Of a stretch of 64,000 nt of DNA, positions 45,319 to 55,140 are shown in pieces. The first letter of the stretch is position 1. Each line of letters begins with the position of its first letter. The notes beneath the pieces are model-generated. The model saw only the letters and a program-made list of their open reading frames with translations. It did not search any database and had not been told where the DNA came from. This DNA comes from Paraburkholderia sp. D15 (GTDB lineage Bacteria; Pseudomonadota; Gammaproteobacteria; Burkholderiales; Burkholderiaceae). Where the stretch lies: NCBI RefSeq assembly GCF_029910215.1, contig NZ_CP110397.1:310001-374000 (forward strand). Direction: 5' to 3'. The position numbers and the translations under genes were made by a program.

Positions 45319-46539
45319 ATGCGCGAGTCTGTTCAGACGCCGGTCGCGTCCACGTCGTCCGACGTGCAAGCCTCTCACGCCGACATCCGCCGCTCGGTCA
45401 AGCGCGGCCTGCGCGAATACGGCCTGGTTGTGTCGCTCGTGATCATCATGGGCTTCTTTCAGTTGTCGACCAACGGCACCTTGATGCAACCGCTGAATCT
45501 GACGAATCTGATTCTTCAGAACAGCTATATCGTCATCATGGCGCTCGGCATGCTCATGGTGATCGTGGCCGGTCAGATCTATCTCTCTGTCGGATCGATT
45601 TCCGGATTCATCGGTGCGCTAGCCGCGTTGCTGATGGTGCAAGGGAACGTGAACCCGGTGCTCGGCACACTGGCTTGCGTGGTGGCAGGTGCGGTGATCG
45701 GCGCCGCGCAGGGGTATTTCGTCGCGTTCTGGCGCATGCCGTCATTTATCGTGACGCTCGCCGGCATGCTCGTCTTTCGTGGATTAACCATCACCCTGCT
45801 GCAAGGCCAGTCTATCGGACCTTTTCCCGATGTATTCGCGATTGTCAGTTCCGGCTTCATTCCAGATTTCTTCCACGGGCAGGAGATTCGCATTACGTCG
45901 CTGTTGCTCGGTCTTCTGGTCGGTCTCGCTTTTTTCTATATCGAGTTCCGTCAGCGAAACCAATCCGCGAAGCACGGCGTGGGCAATCGCTCTTTCAGCA
46001 TGTTCATTGTCAGAAACGTGGTGCTCACGGCGTTCATTGTCGGATTCAGCTATATGCTTGCATCGTATCGCGGCATGCCGACCGTGCTCATCATCATGGC
46101 AGCACTCATTAGCGCCTATACGTTTCTGATGAATCGCACCACGATAGGACGGCGCATTTACGCGGTGGGCGGCAATGTAAAAGCCGCGAAGCTCTCGGGC
46201 GTCAACACCGAACGCGTCACGTTCTATGCATTCGTCAATATGGGTGTCCTCGCGGCGCTCGCAGGGCTTATTTTCGCGGCCCGGTTGAATAGCGCCACGC
46301 CGAAAGCCGGCGCTGGCTTCGAACTGGACGTGATCGCCGCATGTTTCATCGGTGGCGCGTCGGCATCAGGCGGTGTCGGTAAGGTGATGGGTGCCGTAAT
46401 CGGCGCATTCATCATGGGTGTGATGAACAATGGCATGTCGATCATGGGAATCGGCATCGACTATCAGCAGGTCATCAAGGGACTCGTCCTACTCGCCGCC
46501 GTGTTTATCGACGTGTACAACAAGAACAAGATTGCTTAA
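45319..46539 (+). CDS. gguB: Sugar ABC permease GguB (MmsB-type)
   Basis: About 406 residues and roughly ten membrane helices, with IVAGQIYLSVGSISGFIGAL, MPSFIVTLAGMLVFRGLTI, YAVGGNVKAAKLSGVNTERV and the C-terminal GIDYQQVIKGLVLLAAVFI typical of MmsB/XylH permeases. ATG 45319 follows the gguA stop by 1 nt and has GGAG 10 nt upstream; a second in-frame ATG at 45304 overlaps gguA. Confidence 0.92.
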   Translation: MRESVQTPVASTSSDVQASHADIRRSVKRGLREYGLVVSLVIIMGFFQLSTNGTLMQPLNLTNLILQNSYIVIMALGMLMVIVAGQIYLSVGSISGFIGALAALLMVQGNVNPVLGTLACVVAGAVIGAAQGYFVAFWRMPSFIVTLAGMLVFRGLTITLLQGQSIGPFPDVFAIVSSGFIPDFFHGQEIRITSLLLGLLVGLAFFYIEFRQRNQSAKHGVGNRSFSMFIVRNVVLTAFIVGFSYMLASYRGMPTVLIIMAALISAYTFLMNRTTIGRRIYAVGGNVKAAKLSGVNTERVTFYAFVNMGVLAALAGLIFAARLNSATPKAGAGFELDVIAACFIGGASASGGVGKVMGAVIGAFIMGVMNNGMSIMGIGIDYQQVIKGLVLLAAVFIDVYNKNKIA

Positions 46540-46569
46540 TTTTCGCTGCTACGGGTCTGATTGTTGCCC

Positions 46570-46708
46570 TGATGCGTTTGCCCAACTTCCGACACAGCTG
46601 GACCGCTCGACTGCGGTCTCTGCACGAGTACACGGACCTTCGCATTTTGAACCGGCCGAGGAACCCTTCGCAGGCCGCGTTATCAAAGGCGCATGCTTTG
46701 CGTGACAA
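46570..46708 (-). pseudogene. IS3-family transposase OrfB fragment
   Basis: The minus strand reads SRKACAFDNAACEGFLGRFK, the Glu-containing third catalytic motif (DNAACEGFFGRLK) of IS3-type transposases, then loses frame. Only about 45 codons remain, immediately after gguB. Confidence 0.7.
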
Positions 46709-47438
46709 CGGTCGAAAAAGCCCGGCTGATCACGTTGGCCGTCTCTACCTGCGGGTGCGGGACCGGCAGCGATGGTGGCATGTCTAGCCGCGCAACTCGC
46801 CGCCTTGCGGTGACGGCGGAGCGTTAAATCGGCGATCTGCCGGCGAATCCGGCCAACCACGCCACGCGCCGACGGGCCCCGTGGAGCGACTGCGGCAATA
46901 GCAATAGCGCTCGACCGCGTCGCGGACGCGCACAGCGAGGACAGGGGCGTGGTGTCGTCCGGACTACGCATACTCCTCCGTTTGCATCGCAAGATAACGA
47001 ATTGGCGTGCCAATATTACGATCCATCAATGGACAGAAAATCAGGGATAGACGCCGTAACGTAATTATGGCCGAAGCTTTGCCGACGCTAATTCGAACGC
47101 GCCGCCCTTCCTTAATCGAGGCCGGATCGGGTCATTATTTTTCGCCTCCCGGCACACCGCGTGCTCGGCACACCGCCGCCTCTTAATCCCTATCAGCGCG
47201 AACGGACGCGAGGTGTGGAAAATATCTGTGGCGGACAGCATCACCGATTCGTTGACGAGTAGCTCAAACAGTCATCGAAGGTGAGCAGGGAAACGGCCAT
47301 AGATCTACGACCGTAACAGTGCAAAAACAACAGCGAAAACGACAACGTAACCAAAAGCGGCTGGAAACGGAGGCCGCCGGAGCTACCGGTCAGCGCCAGC
47401 GCGTATTGTGCGGCAGCCGCTCCTCCACGCCTATCCCG
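46709..47438. other. Non-coding stretch after gguB
   Basis: About 730 nt with no gene I can support. Several short GC-rich frames are present but none has a start signal or recognised motif. It probably holds further IS debris. Confidence 0.4.
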
Positions 47439-47783
47439 TCACTGCCCCTTCGTATCGCTGCTTGCATCCGCGCCGGGGGTGTTGGTGGTGTCGGTCATCG
47501 GCTTCTTCGTTTTCGTTTTCGACTTGGTGGTGTGATGCATTTTCATCGAGCCGGAACTGGAACTCATCGCCGCGCCCGACGAAGGTTGATTGCCGTCGGT
47601 CGGCGCCGCCGTCGCCGCGCCATGCGCGTTGCCCGAGCCGCCGCCGCCGCCGCCGCCGTTTCCGCCGTTGCCGTTACCGCCGCCCGACGACTGCGCGAAT
47701 GCCGCGCCCGACACCACGATCAGCGCCGATGCCAGCAATGCCTTCGCCATGCTTCCCTTTGCGCTTCCCTTGAAGTGGTTCAT
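47439..47783 (-). CDS. Small exported Gly/Ser-rich protein
   Basis: About 114 residues. The signal peptide (MAKALLASALIVVSGAAFA, cleaved before QSSGGG) is followed by a poly-Gly/Asn tract and a basic KSKTKTKKPM segment. The ATG at 47783 has AGGGAG upstream. Low-complexity exported proteins of this kind are frequent in Paraburkholderia and have no known function. The long Gly tract gives a GC-rich CCG run on the plus strand. Confidence 0.7.
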   Translation of the reverse strand: MNHFKGSAKGSMAKALLASALIVVSGAAFAQSSGGGNGNGGNGGGGGGGSGNAHGAATAAPTDGNQPSSGAAMSSSSGSMKMHHTTKSKTKTKKPMTDTTNTPGADASSDTKGQ

Positions 47784-47990
47784 CGAAATCTCCCTGGTGA
47801 ATGTGGATAGAGAACGCGCGCCGCCTCGCCGGCAAGCCGGCAAGGAGCGGCGTGCGCTGTCGTGCAACAGCGCCGCAAGGGCCATGCCTCGCACGCATCC
47901 GCACCCCGCACCGGAAACAGAACCGTGGGAACGCCCGTTGCTGACTCCCCGTTACATCAACCTGTAGGGAGGCACATCATGATCAACCAG

Positions 47991-48140
47991 TTTCCAGCCA
48001 GCGGAGTTTCGCGCCGTACGTGCGCGGCTGGAACGCCGTCGACAAGATACGGCGGGCAAAAAGCGAAGGTACATTCCCGGACGTTCTGGTGCGCTGGTCG
48101 CATCCGCCGGACCACCGGCCTACCACCACCGCCCTTGACC
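47991..48140 (+). pseudogene. Remnant of the small gene found at 21111-21356
   Basis: This piece, inverted relative to copy A, matches the CGCGGCTGGAACG...GTCGACAAGATACG part of the small hypothetical gene. It lacks about 50 nt near its 3' end and has lost the rest. Similarity is lower than in the adjacent kinase gene. Confidence 0.65.
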
Positions 48141-48159
48141 GACGCGCTGACCCAGATAG

Positions 48160-49296
48160 TCAGTCAGCGCGATCGGCTGGAAAACGGGGGACCTGGACCT
48201 TGAAGACGGTTCCGTCCGTATTCGATTCCACAGTGATTGTTCCTGCATGAGCCTCGGCAATGCAGCGACAAATGAAAAGACCGAGCCCAAGGCCAGACGG
48301 TTTGCTCCCTTGCTCGCGCTCCAGACTCACACGGGTTAAGGGATTGAAAATGGTCGGAAGCGCCTGCTCCGGTATCGGGTCGCCGCCATTCCAAACGGCA
48401 ACAGTCACCTTATCGGTGACGCTGCCATCTGCATGCAGAATCACGTCCGCCGAACCGTGCTGGACGGCATTGGTCAGCAGGTTGACGAATAGCTGCCCTA
48501 TCCTTGCACCATCCCACACGCCGCTGAGTTCGCCTTTGAGTTGCAGCCGGATACTTGCGTCTGGATGCGAGGCGCGCACCTCTTCGAGCGCCCCTTCACA
48601 GATGCGTCCCATATCCTGCTGCGTCAGCTCCACGGGAAGCGCGGAGCCGAGGCGCGCGCGCGCAAAGATAAAGAGGTCATCAACCAGCCGTTTCGCCCTG
48701 ATGGCGCTGGCTAGCGCAATGGTGATCGCCCGAAGACTCGTGGACGAGAGTTTCTTGTCGAGCTGAACCGCCTGTATCGAGTTCAGTATCGCGCCGACCG
48801 GAGAGCGCAGATCATGAGCAAGCACGCCGGCAAACAGATCCCGGATGCGTTCGGAGCGCTGCGAGTGCCGTCGCACCGACTCCGCAACCATCTGATCGAC
48901 CGCTTCGTTGAAACGGATCATCTCGTGAAAGCTTGCGGCGTCGATGAGGCATTCCGCTTGCCATCGTCGCAGGACACTGGCTCTTAAAGCACGGAATTCG
49001 GCCACAACGTCATTGACATCAAAGCCGTGGGCCAGACGGTCGTCTGCGTGCTGGCGTCCAACGTAATTAACCGCTGAATTGGGGGACGGCCGGTCGCCAT
49101 GCGACTTTTCAACCGCCTGCCGGGCGGTCTGAAGTTCGCGCATATCTGCCGCGATGCCCGTCAACAGGTTGCGCGCCGAATTGCGGAGCTGTTCGTCTGT
49201 AAGCTGGCTTTCTGCGGGACTGAGTGCCCGCGCGTAAGCGGTCCAGTCATCAATTAGTGCCTCAAGATGCGAGTCGATAAAGTCTGACAGGGTCAT
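48160..49296 (-). CDS. Soluble sensor histidine kinase with RsbRD-like N-terminus, copy B
   Basis: A 378-residue protein with the same domain order as the kinase at 19953. I see four amino-acid changes: Phe76 to Val, TAES to TVES, and two in the final QIPCFP (QVPRFP). All functional motifs are intact, including His161 and the ATP lid. A cluster of 13 synonymous changes lies at 48958-49000 where the protein is identical. It should be functional and may cross-talk with the receiver of copy A. Confidence 0.9.
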   Translation of the reverse strand: MTLSDFIDSHLEALIDDWTAYARALSPAESQLTDEQLRNSARNLLTGIAADMRELQTARQAVEKSHGDRPSPNSAVNYVGRQHADDRLAHGFDVNDVVAEFRALRASVLRRWQAECLIDAASFHEMIRFNEAVDQMVAESVRRHSQRSERIRDLFAGVLAHDLRSPVGAILNSIQAVQLDKKLSSTSLRAITIALASAIRAKRLVDDLFIFARARLGSALPVELTQQDMGRICEGALEEVRASHPDASIRLQLKGELSGVWDGARIGQLFVNLLTNAVQHGSADVILHADGSVTDKVTVAVWNGGDPIPEQALPTIFNPLTRVSLEREQGSKPSGLGLGLFICRCIAEAHAGTITVESNTDGTVFKVQVPRFPADRAD

Positions 49297-49427
49297 CGAA
49301 TCCTCGTTGCGAAGGCAGACAGGGTGCGGCGCGAGCGTTCGTGCGCAGTCTGTCGTCAGAATGGCGCCTGGTACGGGCGTTGCGCGCTATAGTCCCGCTG
49401 TGAGACCGCTAAATATTCTAACCACAC

Positions 49428-49853
49428 ATGCCTCTATTTTCCCGTATCACACGCTGGACTGGACGCTCGGTGAGGCCACCGGTCCTTTTGCCGGTTCACA
49501 TACTGGTCGTCGATGACTATCGCGACGGCGCGGAGGCGATTGCCACGTTCCTCTCGCTTTCGGGCTACGGCACGCAGTTCGTCGTCAGCGGTGCGGAAGT
49601 AGCTACTGCGGTTGCACTCGAAACGCCGCAGATTGCGCTCCTGGACATCAATATGCCGGGAATGGACGGTTTTGCCGTTGCCCGGCTGCTGCGTCAGACA
49701 CCACAAACAAGGGACGCGGTCATCATCGCGTTCACCGCGCAGGACGAGGGGACGATCGTCAAACCCGCGATCTCGGCAGGCTTCGATGCTTACTGCCAGA
49801 AAGCTCAGTCCCTGCACAGGCTCCTGCTTCTTTTGAACGAAGTAAGCAACTAA
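49428..49853 (+). CDS. Receiver-only response regulator, copy B
   Basis: A 141-residue receiver domain with Asp29-Asp30, Asp73, Thr103 and Lys125 intact. Differences from copy A include ALETP for ALEAP and, near the C-terminus, LHRLLLLLNEVSN for LDRLLLLLREVSN. It is divergent from the copy B kinase. Confidence 0.88.
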   Translation: MPLFSRITRWTGRSVRPPVLLPVHILVVDDYRDGAEAIATFLSLSGYGTQFVVSGAEVATAVALETPQIALLDINMPGMDGFAVARLLRQTPQTRDAVIIAFTAQDEGTIVKPAISAGFDAYCQKAQSLHRLLLLLNEVSN

Positions 49854-49975
49854 ACCGTCTCTGAAGCAGTGGCGTTTACACATCGATCGTGCGCAAGCCG
49901 TTCCGATGGCAGCGTCCATTGCGTTACGTCGTCCTGTGCGTCCAGACACAACGCAGCCCGAATGTCAATTTTCTA

Positions 49976-50350
49976 TCAGTTTGCTGGCGATTTTGGTGCG
50001 CTGTGCAATTCCATCCGATAGCCGTTGACGCTATCGGCGGGACGTAAAGTTGCCTTCGCCGCGCTTCGGCCGCCACCTGCGTTTTGAGGAAGGGCGCTGG
50101 ACTGTTCATTGTGCCGCTTCGCAAATGGTCCGCAGCTTCCTCCGCGATGACCGCAGAGCCCGATTCAGCATCACATATGCGGAGGGAAGGACGGGCGACA
50201 CGCCGCTGACCTTCGGCACGCCCGCAGCTGCCTCGGGGCCGGCCTGAATAATGAGGTCGCCATTACGCACATCCGCGAACGTCGTTTCGCGGGCGTTTCC
50301 GCTCAGTCCGGACTTTGACGCGTCGAAAATGGACGCCAGCGCGAACGACG
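49976..50350 (-). pseudogene. DUF3396 immunity-type gene, broken 3' part
   Basis: Read on the minus strand, pieces match the end of the intact immunity protein: RNGDLIIQAGPEAAAGV, LPSAYVMLNRALR, then after a frame change SGTMNSPAPFLKTQVAAEA, and after a further change WNCTAHQNRQ in place of WIELHRTPK. The stop at 49976-49978 aligns with that of copy A. At least two frameshifts are present. Similarity is well below that of the adjacent receiver and kinase genes, so this is a paralogue, not a fresh copy. Confidence 0.78.
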
Positions 50351-50787
50351 GCGTGCTGCAACTGTCGATACTGCGGCGCGACGAAGCCCGGCCGCGGCGC
50401 GGACTGAGCAGATGACAGGTGTCGGTAGGATTCGTTTGGTGAGCGTCTGGTCCACCTTTCAGTAAGGAGACTTCTGCGTAACCGTCCGGCCCTGCGCGGC
50501 GACAATCATTTTGGCCGGTATAGCGACAGAGGTTTTGGCCGTTGGGAAGAGGTCGGAGGCGGCGTAGCCTTGGATGCGCAATCGGCTATAAGAAAGCCAG
50601 AACGAAAGAGAATTTTGACTCGGCACGGAACAGCTCCCGCATGGGACAACCGTCGTAACCGATTCCGGTCGTGCGTCCAAACAGGTGTGCACAATGTAAT
50701 GGCGATTAGTCCGAAAGCCGCGCGGCCTACGTCTGGAATTGAAGGATTAATTGCGATGCGAACGACAAGTGTGGGCTCATCCGACCA
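50351..50787. other. Non-coding stretch upstream of the DUF3396 remnant
   Basis: The lost N-terminal part of the immunity gene and its effector would be expected here, but I find no PAAR or nuclease motif in any frame. One minus-strand frame of about 70 codons has no recognisable content. Confidence 0.4.
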
Positions 50788-52872
50788 TCATGCCGCGCCA
50801 CCATGACTCACTGCAAGTTTGCGCAGCAGTGACACCAGCACCGCGGCGCTAACAGGCTTTGCAAGGTGGCCCGTGAAGCCTGCTGCAAGCGCGCGGTCGA
50901 TGTCGCTGGAACGCGCCAGCGCCGTCACTGCAAAGGCGGGTTTGCTGAATCCCGATGTCCGCAATTTTGAAATAAACGAATAGCCATCTTCATCGGGCAT
51001 GCAGATATCGGAAAAAAGGCAGTCGACGCTGTGGTTGCAAAGTATTTCATCGGCTTTGGCGGCGGAAGTCGCGGAATGAACGACGACGCCGGAAGAAAGA
51101 AGAATCTCCGACAGAGCTTCGAGGGAATCAGCATCATCTTCGACCAGTAGCACCCGAATTCCGTCTAGACGCGGTTGCGGCGCGTCGACGACGGCGGGCC
51201 CAGGGACGATCGAGCCATGAGCCAAGCCCAATTGTTCCGCACGGTGCGGCAATGTGATCACGAACGTAGCGCCCTTCCCGGGTCCGTCACTCAGCGCGAA
51301 TATTTTGCCTCCGTGCAGCTCGACCAGTTTGCGGGAGATTGCAAGTCCAAGACCGAGGCCCCCGTGCTTGCGCGTCGTGGACCCATCGACCTGGGCGAAC
51401 GAAGCAAAGATCGTTTCAAGAAACTCCCTTGGTATTCCCTCTCCGTTGTCCTTGACCATAATACGGGCACTAGCACCGTCGTCAGCCAGCGTCACCCGGA
51501 TTCTCCCTCCTGAGGCCGTGTGCTTCAGCGCGTTAGTCAGGATATTTGAAAAAACCTGCCGTAAGCGTGCCGCGTCTCCAGCGACCGGAGCAACCGATGC
51601 AAACGAGCGTTCCAATGCCACCCGCTTGCGCAGAGCGAGCGGTTCGATAGCGAGTATTTCAGCCTCTAATGCTTCCGCCAAATCAATGGCGCCAGACTCC
51701 ATGTGCAACTTACCGGCGGCGACCCTCGACGAGTCAAGCAGATCATCAACAAGGCGGATCTGGGCCATTGCGTTACGCCTGATAACCTCGGCGCCGCGAC
51801 GGACAAACCCTTCGTCCTCCGGTTTTCGCTGGAGGAGTTCCACCCAACCCAGAATCGCCGTGAGGGGCGTGCGCAGCTCGTGAGACGCAGTTGCTATGAA
51901 GGTATCCTTCATCTGACTGTCCTGCTCGGCCTCAATACGCTGAAGGCGTTCGTTTTGCAGCAGGTGCGCGCGATCATGCTCTAGCCGCTTCTGCTTGGAA
52001 ACGTCGATGGTTATACCGTCGAAACGCACAGGCGTTCCGCAATCGTCGCGACGCACGCCGCCTTTCGCCCGTATCCACCTCACTTCGCCGGCCTCTGAGA
52101 GGGACCGGTATTCAATGTCGTAGTTCTGCCCGCTCCCGACTGCGGCTTCGACTGCAGCACGCGTCCTTGCGCGATCGTCCGGATGTAGCCGGGAATAGAA
52201 AAGATCAAAGTCGATCACGAGGTCGGACGGTTTCATCCAGAAATGTTCGGCACATTTTGCGTTCCAGTAAATCAACCCCATAGGCAATGGAACGTAAAAA
52301 GTGCCAATCTCAGCTGCCTCGACCGCTGACTTCAATCGACTCAAGGTTTCAAGCAGAAAACGATGCGCCGTAGCCCCGGCTTTCCGACCGTACCAAGGCG
52401 AATTTAGTGTCCGGTTTAGCGCGGCCGCACCTTGGGGAATATCCACTGCCTCGATCAAGGGTTCCGCTTGGCACACCAGGATTCGGGAGCCGTTGCCATC
52501 CCGCCGAGGAAGAACCGTCAGATAAGGCGAATCGGCGGAAGCTTCCCGGCAGGCAAAAAGTCTCGGAATTCCGCTGGAAAGCACATGCTGAAGCATCTCC
52601 TGAAAGGCCAGCGATCCAGGCAGCCAGTCCGGGAATCCGAGCATTTGAGGAACGTCGAGGACATGCGTATTGGGCGGCAAGTCAACCCCGCAGGCCACAG
52701 TGGGCGCCGCAACCCGCAAATTTTCGTCAAAGACAATTACCGGCGCAGTTCGAGACAAGCCGGATACCTCTCCGCCTTCTGTTGGAATTTTACCCATGGG
52801 TTTCAGTGTATTAGTCTTTCGAAGACCGTTCCGGGCTGCATGCCATAGCTGACGTTTTTGGAAGATGTCCAC
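50788..52872 (-). CDS. Hybrid sensor histidine kinase (PAS - HisKA - HATPase - receiver)
   Basis: A 694-residue soluble protein. An N-terminal divergent PAS-like region (residues about 40-150) is followed by a PAS domain with its PAC motif (YDIEYRSLSEAGEVRWIRAKG). HisKA carries the His in FIATASHELRTPLTAILGW; HATPase has NILTNALKHTAS and GLGLGLAISRKLVELHGGK. A C-terminal receiver has VEDDAD, the phospho-acceptor in LFSDICMPDEDG, and Lys in HLAKPVS. It starts with GTG at 52872 behind GGAGGA. No partner gene adjoins; output probably goes through a phosphotransfer protein elsewhere. Confidence 0.9.
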   Translation of the reverse strand: MDIFQKRQLWHAARNGLRKTNTLKPMGKIPTEGGEVSGLSRTAPVIVFDENLRVAAPTVACGVDLPPNTHVLDVPQMLGFPDWLPGSLAFQEMLQHVLSSGIPRLFACREASADSPYLTVLPRRDGNGSRILVCQAEPLIEAVDIPQGAAALNRTLNSPWYGRKAGATAHRFLLETLSRLKSAVEAAEIGTFYVPLPMGLIYWNAKCAEHFWMKPSDLVIDFDLFYSRLHPDDRARTRAAVEAAVGSGQNYDIEYRSLSEAGEVRWIRAKGGVRRDDCGTPVRFDGITIDVSKQKRLEHDRAHLLQNERLQRIEAEQDSQMKDTFIATASHELRTPLTAILGWVELLQRKPEDEGFVRRGAEVIRRNAMAQIRLVDDLLDSSRVAAGKLHMESGAIDLAEALEAEILAIEPLALRKRVALERSFASVAPVAGDAARLRQVFSNILTNALKHTASGGRIRVTLADDGASARIMVKDNGEGIPREFLETIFASFAQVDGSTTRKHGGLGLGLAISRKLVELHGGKIFALSDGPGKGATFVITLPHRAEQLGLAHGSIVPGPAVVDAPQPRLDGIRVLLVEDDADSLEALSEILLSSGVVVHSATSAAKADEILCNHSVDCLFSDICMPDEDGYSFISKLRTSGFSKPAFAVTALARSSDIDRALAAGFTGHLAKPVSAAVLVSLLRKLAVSHGGAA

Positions 52873-54144
52873 CGATCGTCCTCCGTGTCAGGCTGCGAGC
52901 CGACATTGACTGGCGATCACGATTCGATGCCTAGCGCGAGGCGCCTCCATTCCGTAAGGCGCACGCCTCTTGAAAATGTTTTCGATTGGGCTCGTGGACC
53001 CCAAAGTAGATAAATATCGGGTACACGGCCGGCACGAATACTATTGCTACGGAAAATGAGACTTGCGGCTGCGCACCTGCTCAGAGACGGTTGGCCGAGC
53101 GTTCTCACTTTAAGCCACCCTGCTTCTGTAACGCAATGTCATTCATGACGCTCCGTTCGCCCCGCTGCAGCGCGCAGCGCTATCAAGGATCTGACGGATT
53201 TGCGCGAGGGAGTGCTCAGCGAGCGCCGTCATCGGCGCGAACACGGGCGTGCGCTGCCAGTTGGGTGTCACGGTCAAACAGGTAAGGTCGGTGGGAATCA
53301 GTGGAGGCCAACGCGTTAAGCAGATGCCACCGCCACGGTAATCTTCGCCTCTGAACTTTCCTATTAAGAAGAGTCACAGATACAAGTCCAAGATGAAGCA
53401 AACTTATTCTATCAGTTCAAAGAGCAGGCGCTGTAGAAGGATCTGCAAGGCGGCAGTCGAACAGCCGGAGCCGTGGCTGCCGGGCTGATCGCGATCGTAC
53501 TGACATTAAGGAATTGGATGGGAGGAACCACCGCCGCGAACCGGTGTTCGAGTTCTGAACCTGCAAGAGTGGTCGCTGGAAGAAAATTTGACTACCTTGC
53601 AGCAGATCCACGGCTTGGTGGACGAAGCTTTGAAAGGCTGATGTTGGGAGCACGGCCTTTTTGCGCAACATCTAGTGCAATCGTGTGCGGATTTTTGCGC
53701 TGGCGGCACAGCGTCTTGCCGACGTGAGAACGCGCGGGAACTACGGCACCTCAGGCAGGCAAGGGCTTATTAACGGCCGGCGCGAGGCCAGCAGTTATTT
53801 CGGTAGTTTCCCACGCAAGATAACATTCGCCTCGTTGACATACCCCGATGGGCTGTTTCTGCAACCGGCGGATGGGTCGCACGTTCAGACCACCGTATCA
53901 AAGCCGATTATAACGCGACCCGAGTTCGTTTCCGACCATACGCTAAACAGCGATATGGACGAGGGTTTCTGGGCCTCTGAGCCAGACGCTTGATCCGACG
54001 CGGAGAAAAGTCTGGCCGGCGAGAACTCAACAATGAACCGGCGCCCCCGCTCACTATCGCCATCGGGGCGCGCCCGGCTGGTCTCTGCCGCAAGCGATGC
54101 CGAGCTCGGGAGTGACTCGACAGCGGCGATTCTCGACAATCGCC
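52873..54144. other. Long stretch without a supported gene
   Basis: About 1.27 kb. Several short frames exist on both strands, but none has a ribosome-binding site plus a recognisable domain. The uneven composition suggests gene debris. The end next to 52872 should contain the hybrid kinase promoter. Confidence 0.4.
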
Positions 54145-55050
54145 TCAGTCTGCGGCCCTTTGGCTGTAGGCGGTCGGCGACAATCCTGTGACGCGGCTGA
54201 ATGCGGTACTGAAGGCGCTGACCGATCCGTAACCCGCAATCTCGGCTATTTCGATCATAGGCCGCTTGCCCGACACCAAGGCGGCTTTGGCCAGCGACAT
54301 GCGCCAATCCGACAGATAGCCGATGGGCGGCATGCCGACAATCTCGGCAAAGCGGGCCGCGAACCCCGCACGCGACATGCCAGCTTCGCGCGCGAGATGG
54401 GCAACCGTCCAGGCGCGCGACGGCTCCATGTGTAGCACCCGCAGTGCCCTGCTAGTGCGCGGATCGGCCAGGCCCGCCAGAAGTCCAGGCCGCATCCCTT
54501 CGACTTGGGTAGCTCGGTGGCGCAACGACTCCACAAGGATCACCTCCAGGAGGCGATCCAGCGCCAACGAACGACCCGGCCGGTCCGCCGTTGCTTCATC
54601 GTCCAACAGATTCAGTAGTCGGCCCAATCGCTGTGCGGCCACGTCGACCGCGCGCACATGCACGATCGGCGAAAGCAGGCTCCTAATATGATTGGCGTTC
54701 GGCTCGGCGAACAGGAAATGGCCCGCCAGGAATCGGGCGGCGGGCGCTGCGGGATCGCACCTCTGAAGCGCCGTCGGATCGGCAAACAGCGTCTTCATGC
54801 CGATCGGCTCGATCTCCGGGCCCGATTGCATGATCCACTGCGGCGGGCAAGCCATCATCATGAAATCGCCGGGCCCTAACGGCAGCCGAACCTCGCCTCG
54901 TTCGAGCGTACATGTCCCCTCAATCATCTGCCCGAACACCACCGCATCCACGGCGGGAAACTGAATGGCCCAAGGCTCGTGCACCACAATCATGCGCCAG
55001 CTCAACTCGCGTGGCCGCAACAGGCCGATAACTTGCGACAAAGGATCCAA
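54145..55050 (-). CDS. AraC-family transcriptional regulator (cupin_6 type)
   Basis: A 301-residue protein. The N-terminal cupin domain (LRPRELSWRMIVVHEPWAIQF, PLGPGDFMMMACPP) is followed by two helix-turn-helix motifs, WTVAHLAREAGMSRAGFAARF and MIEIAEIAGYGSVSAFSTAF. The start is TTG at 55050. It is divergent from a reductase gene, which it probably regulates; such pairs are common. Confidence 0.87.
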   Translation of the reverse strand: MDPLSQVIGLLRPRELSWRMIVVHEPWAIQFPAVDAVVFGQMIEGTCTLERGEVRLPLGPGDFMMMACPPQWIMQSGPEIEPIGMKTLFADPTALQRCDPAAPAARFLAGHFLFAEPNANHIRSLLSPIVHVRAVDVAAQRLGRLLNLLDDEATADRPGRSLALDRLLEVILVESLRHRATQVEGMRPGLLAGLADPRTSRALRVLHMEPSRAWTVAHLAREAGMSRAGFAARFAEIVGMPPIGYLSDWRMSLAKAALVSGKRPMIEIAEIAGYGSVSAFSTAFSRVTGLSPTAYSQRAAD

Positions 55051-55140
55051 CTGGACGCTCGATAATCAGAATTGGATTTCGGATCATATCGCGTCTCGAC
55101 CATCGTCGTTACCATAGCCGCTGTTCATTGGGAGATCGCA

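Larger units (their letters stand above)
47991..49978 (-). repeat. Large inverted duplication, copy B
   Basis: Inverted counterpart of 19273-21308. It carries the kinase and receiver genes, the end of a DUF3396 gene and a shortened small gene. The two copies are about 26.7 kb apart and point in opposite directions, so recombination between them would invert the segment that includes the sugar-acid locus. Confidence 0.9.

Noticed and set aside
47637..47700. CCG-rich tract resembling a trinucleotide repeat
   Set aside because: It is the antisense of the Gly/Asn-rich coding tract of the small exported protein and is not a perfect tandem array.
52873..54144. Several frames of 60-100 codons
   Set aside because: None combines a start signal with a recognisable domain, so no gene was called.
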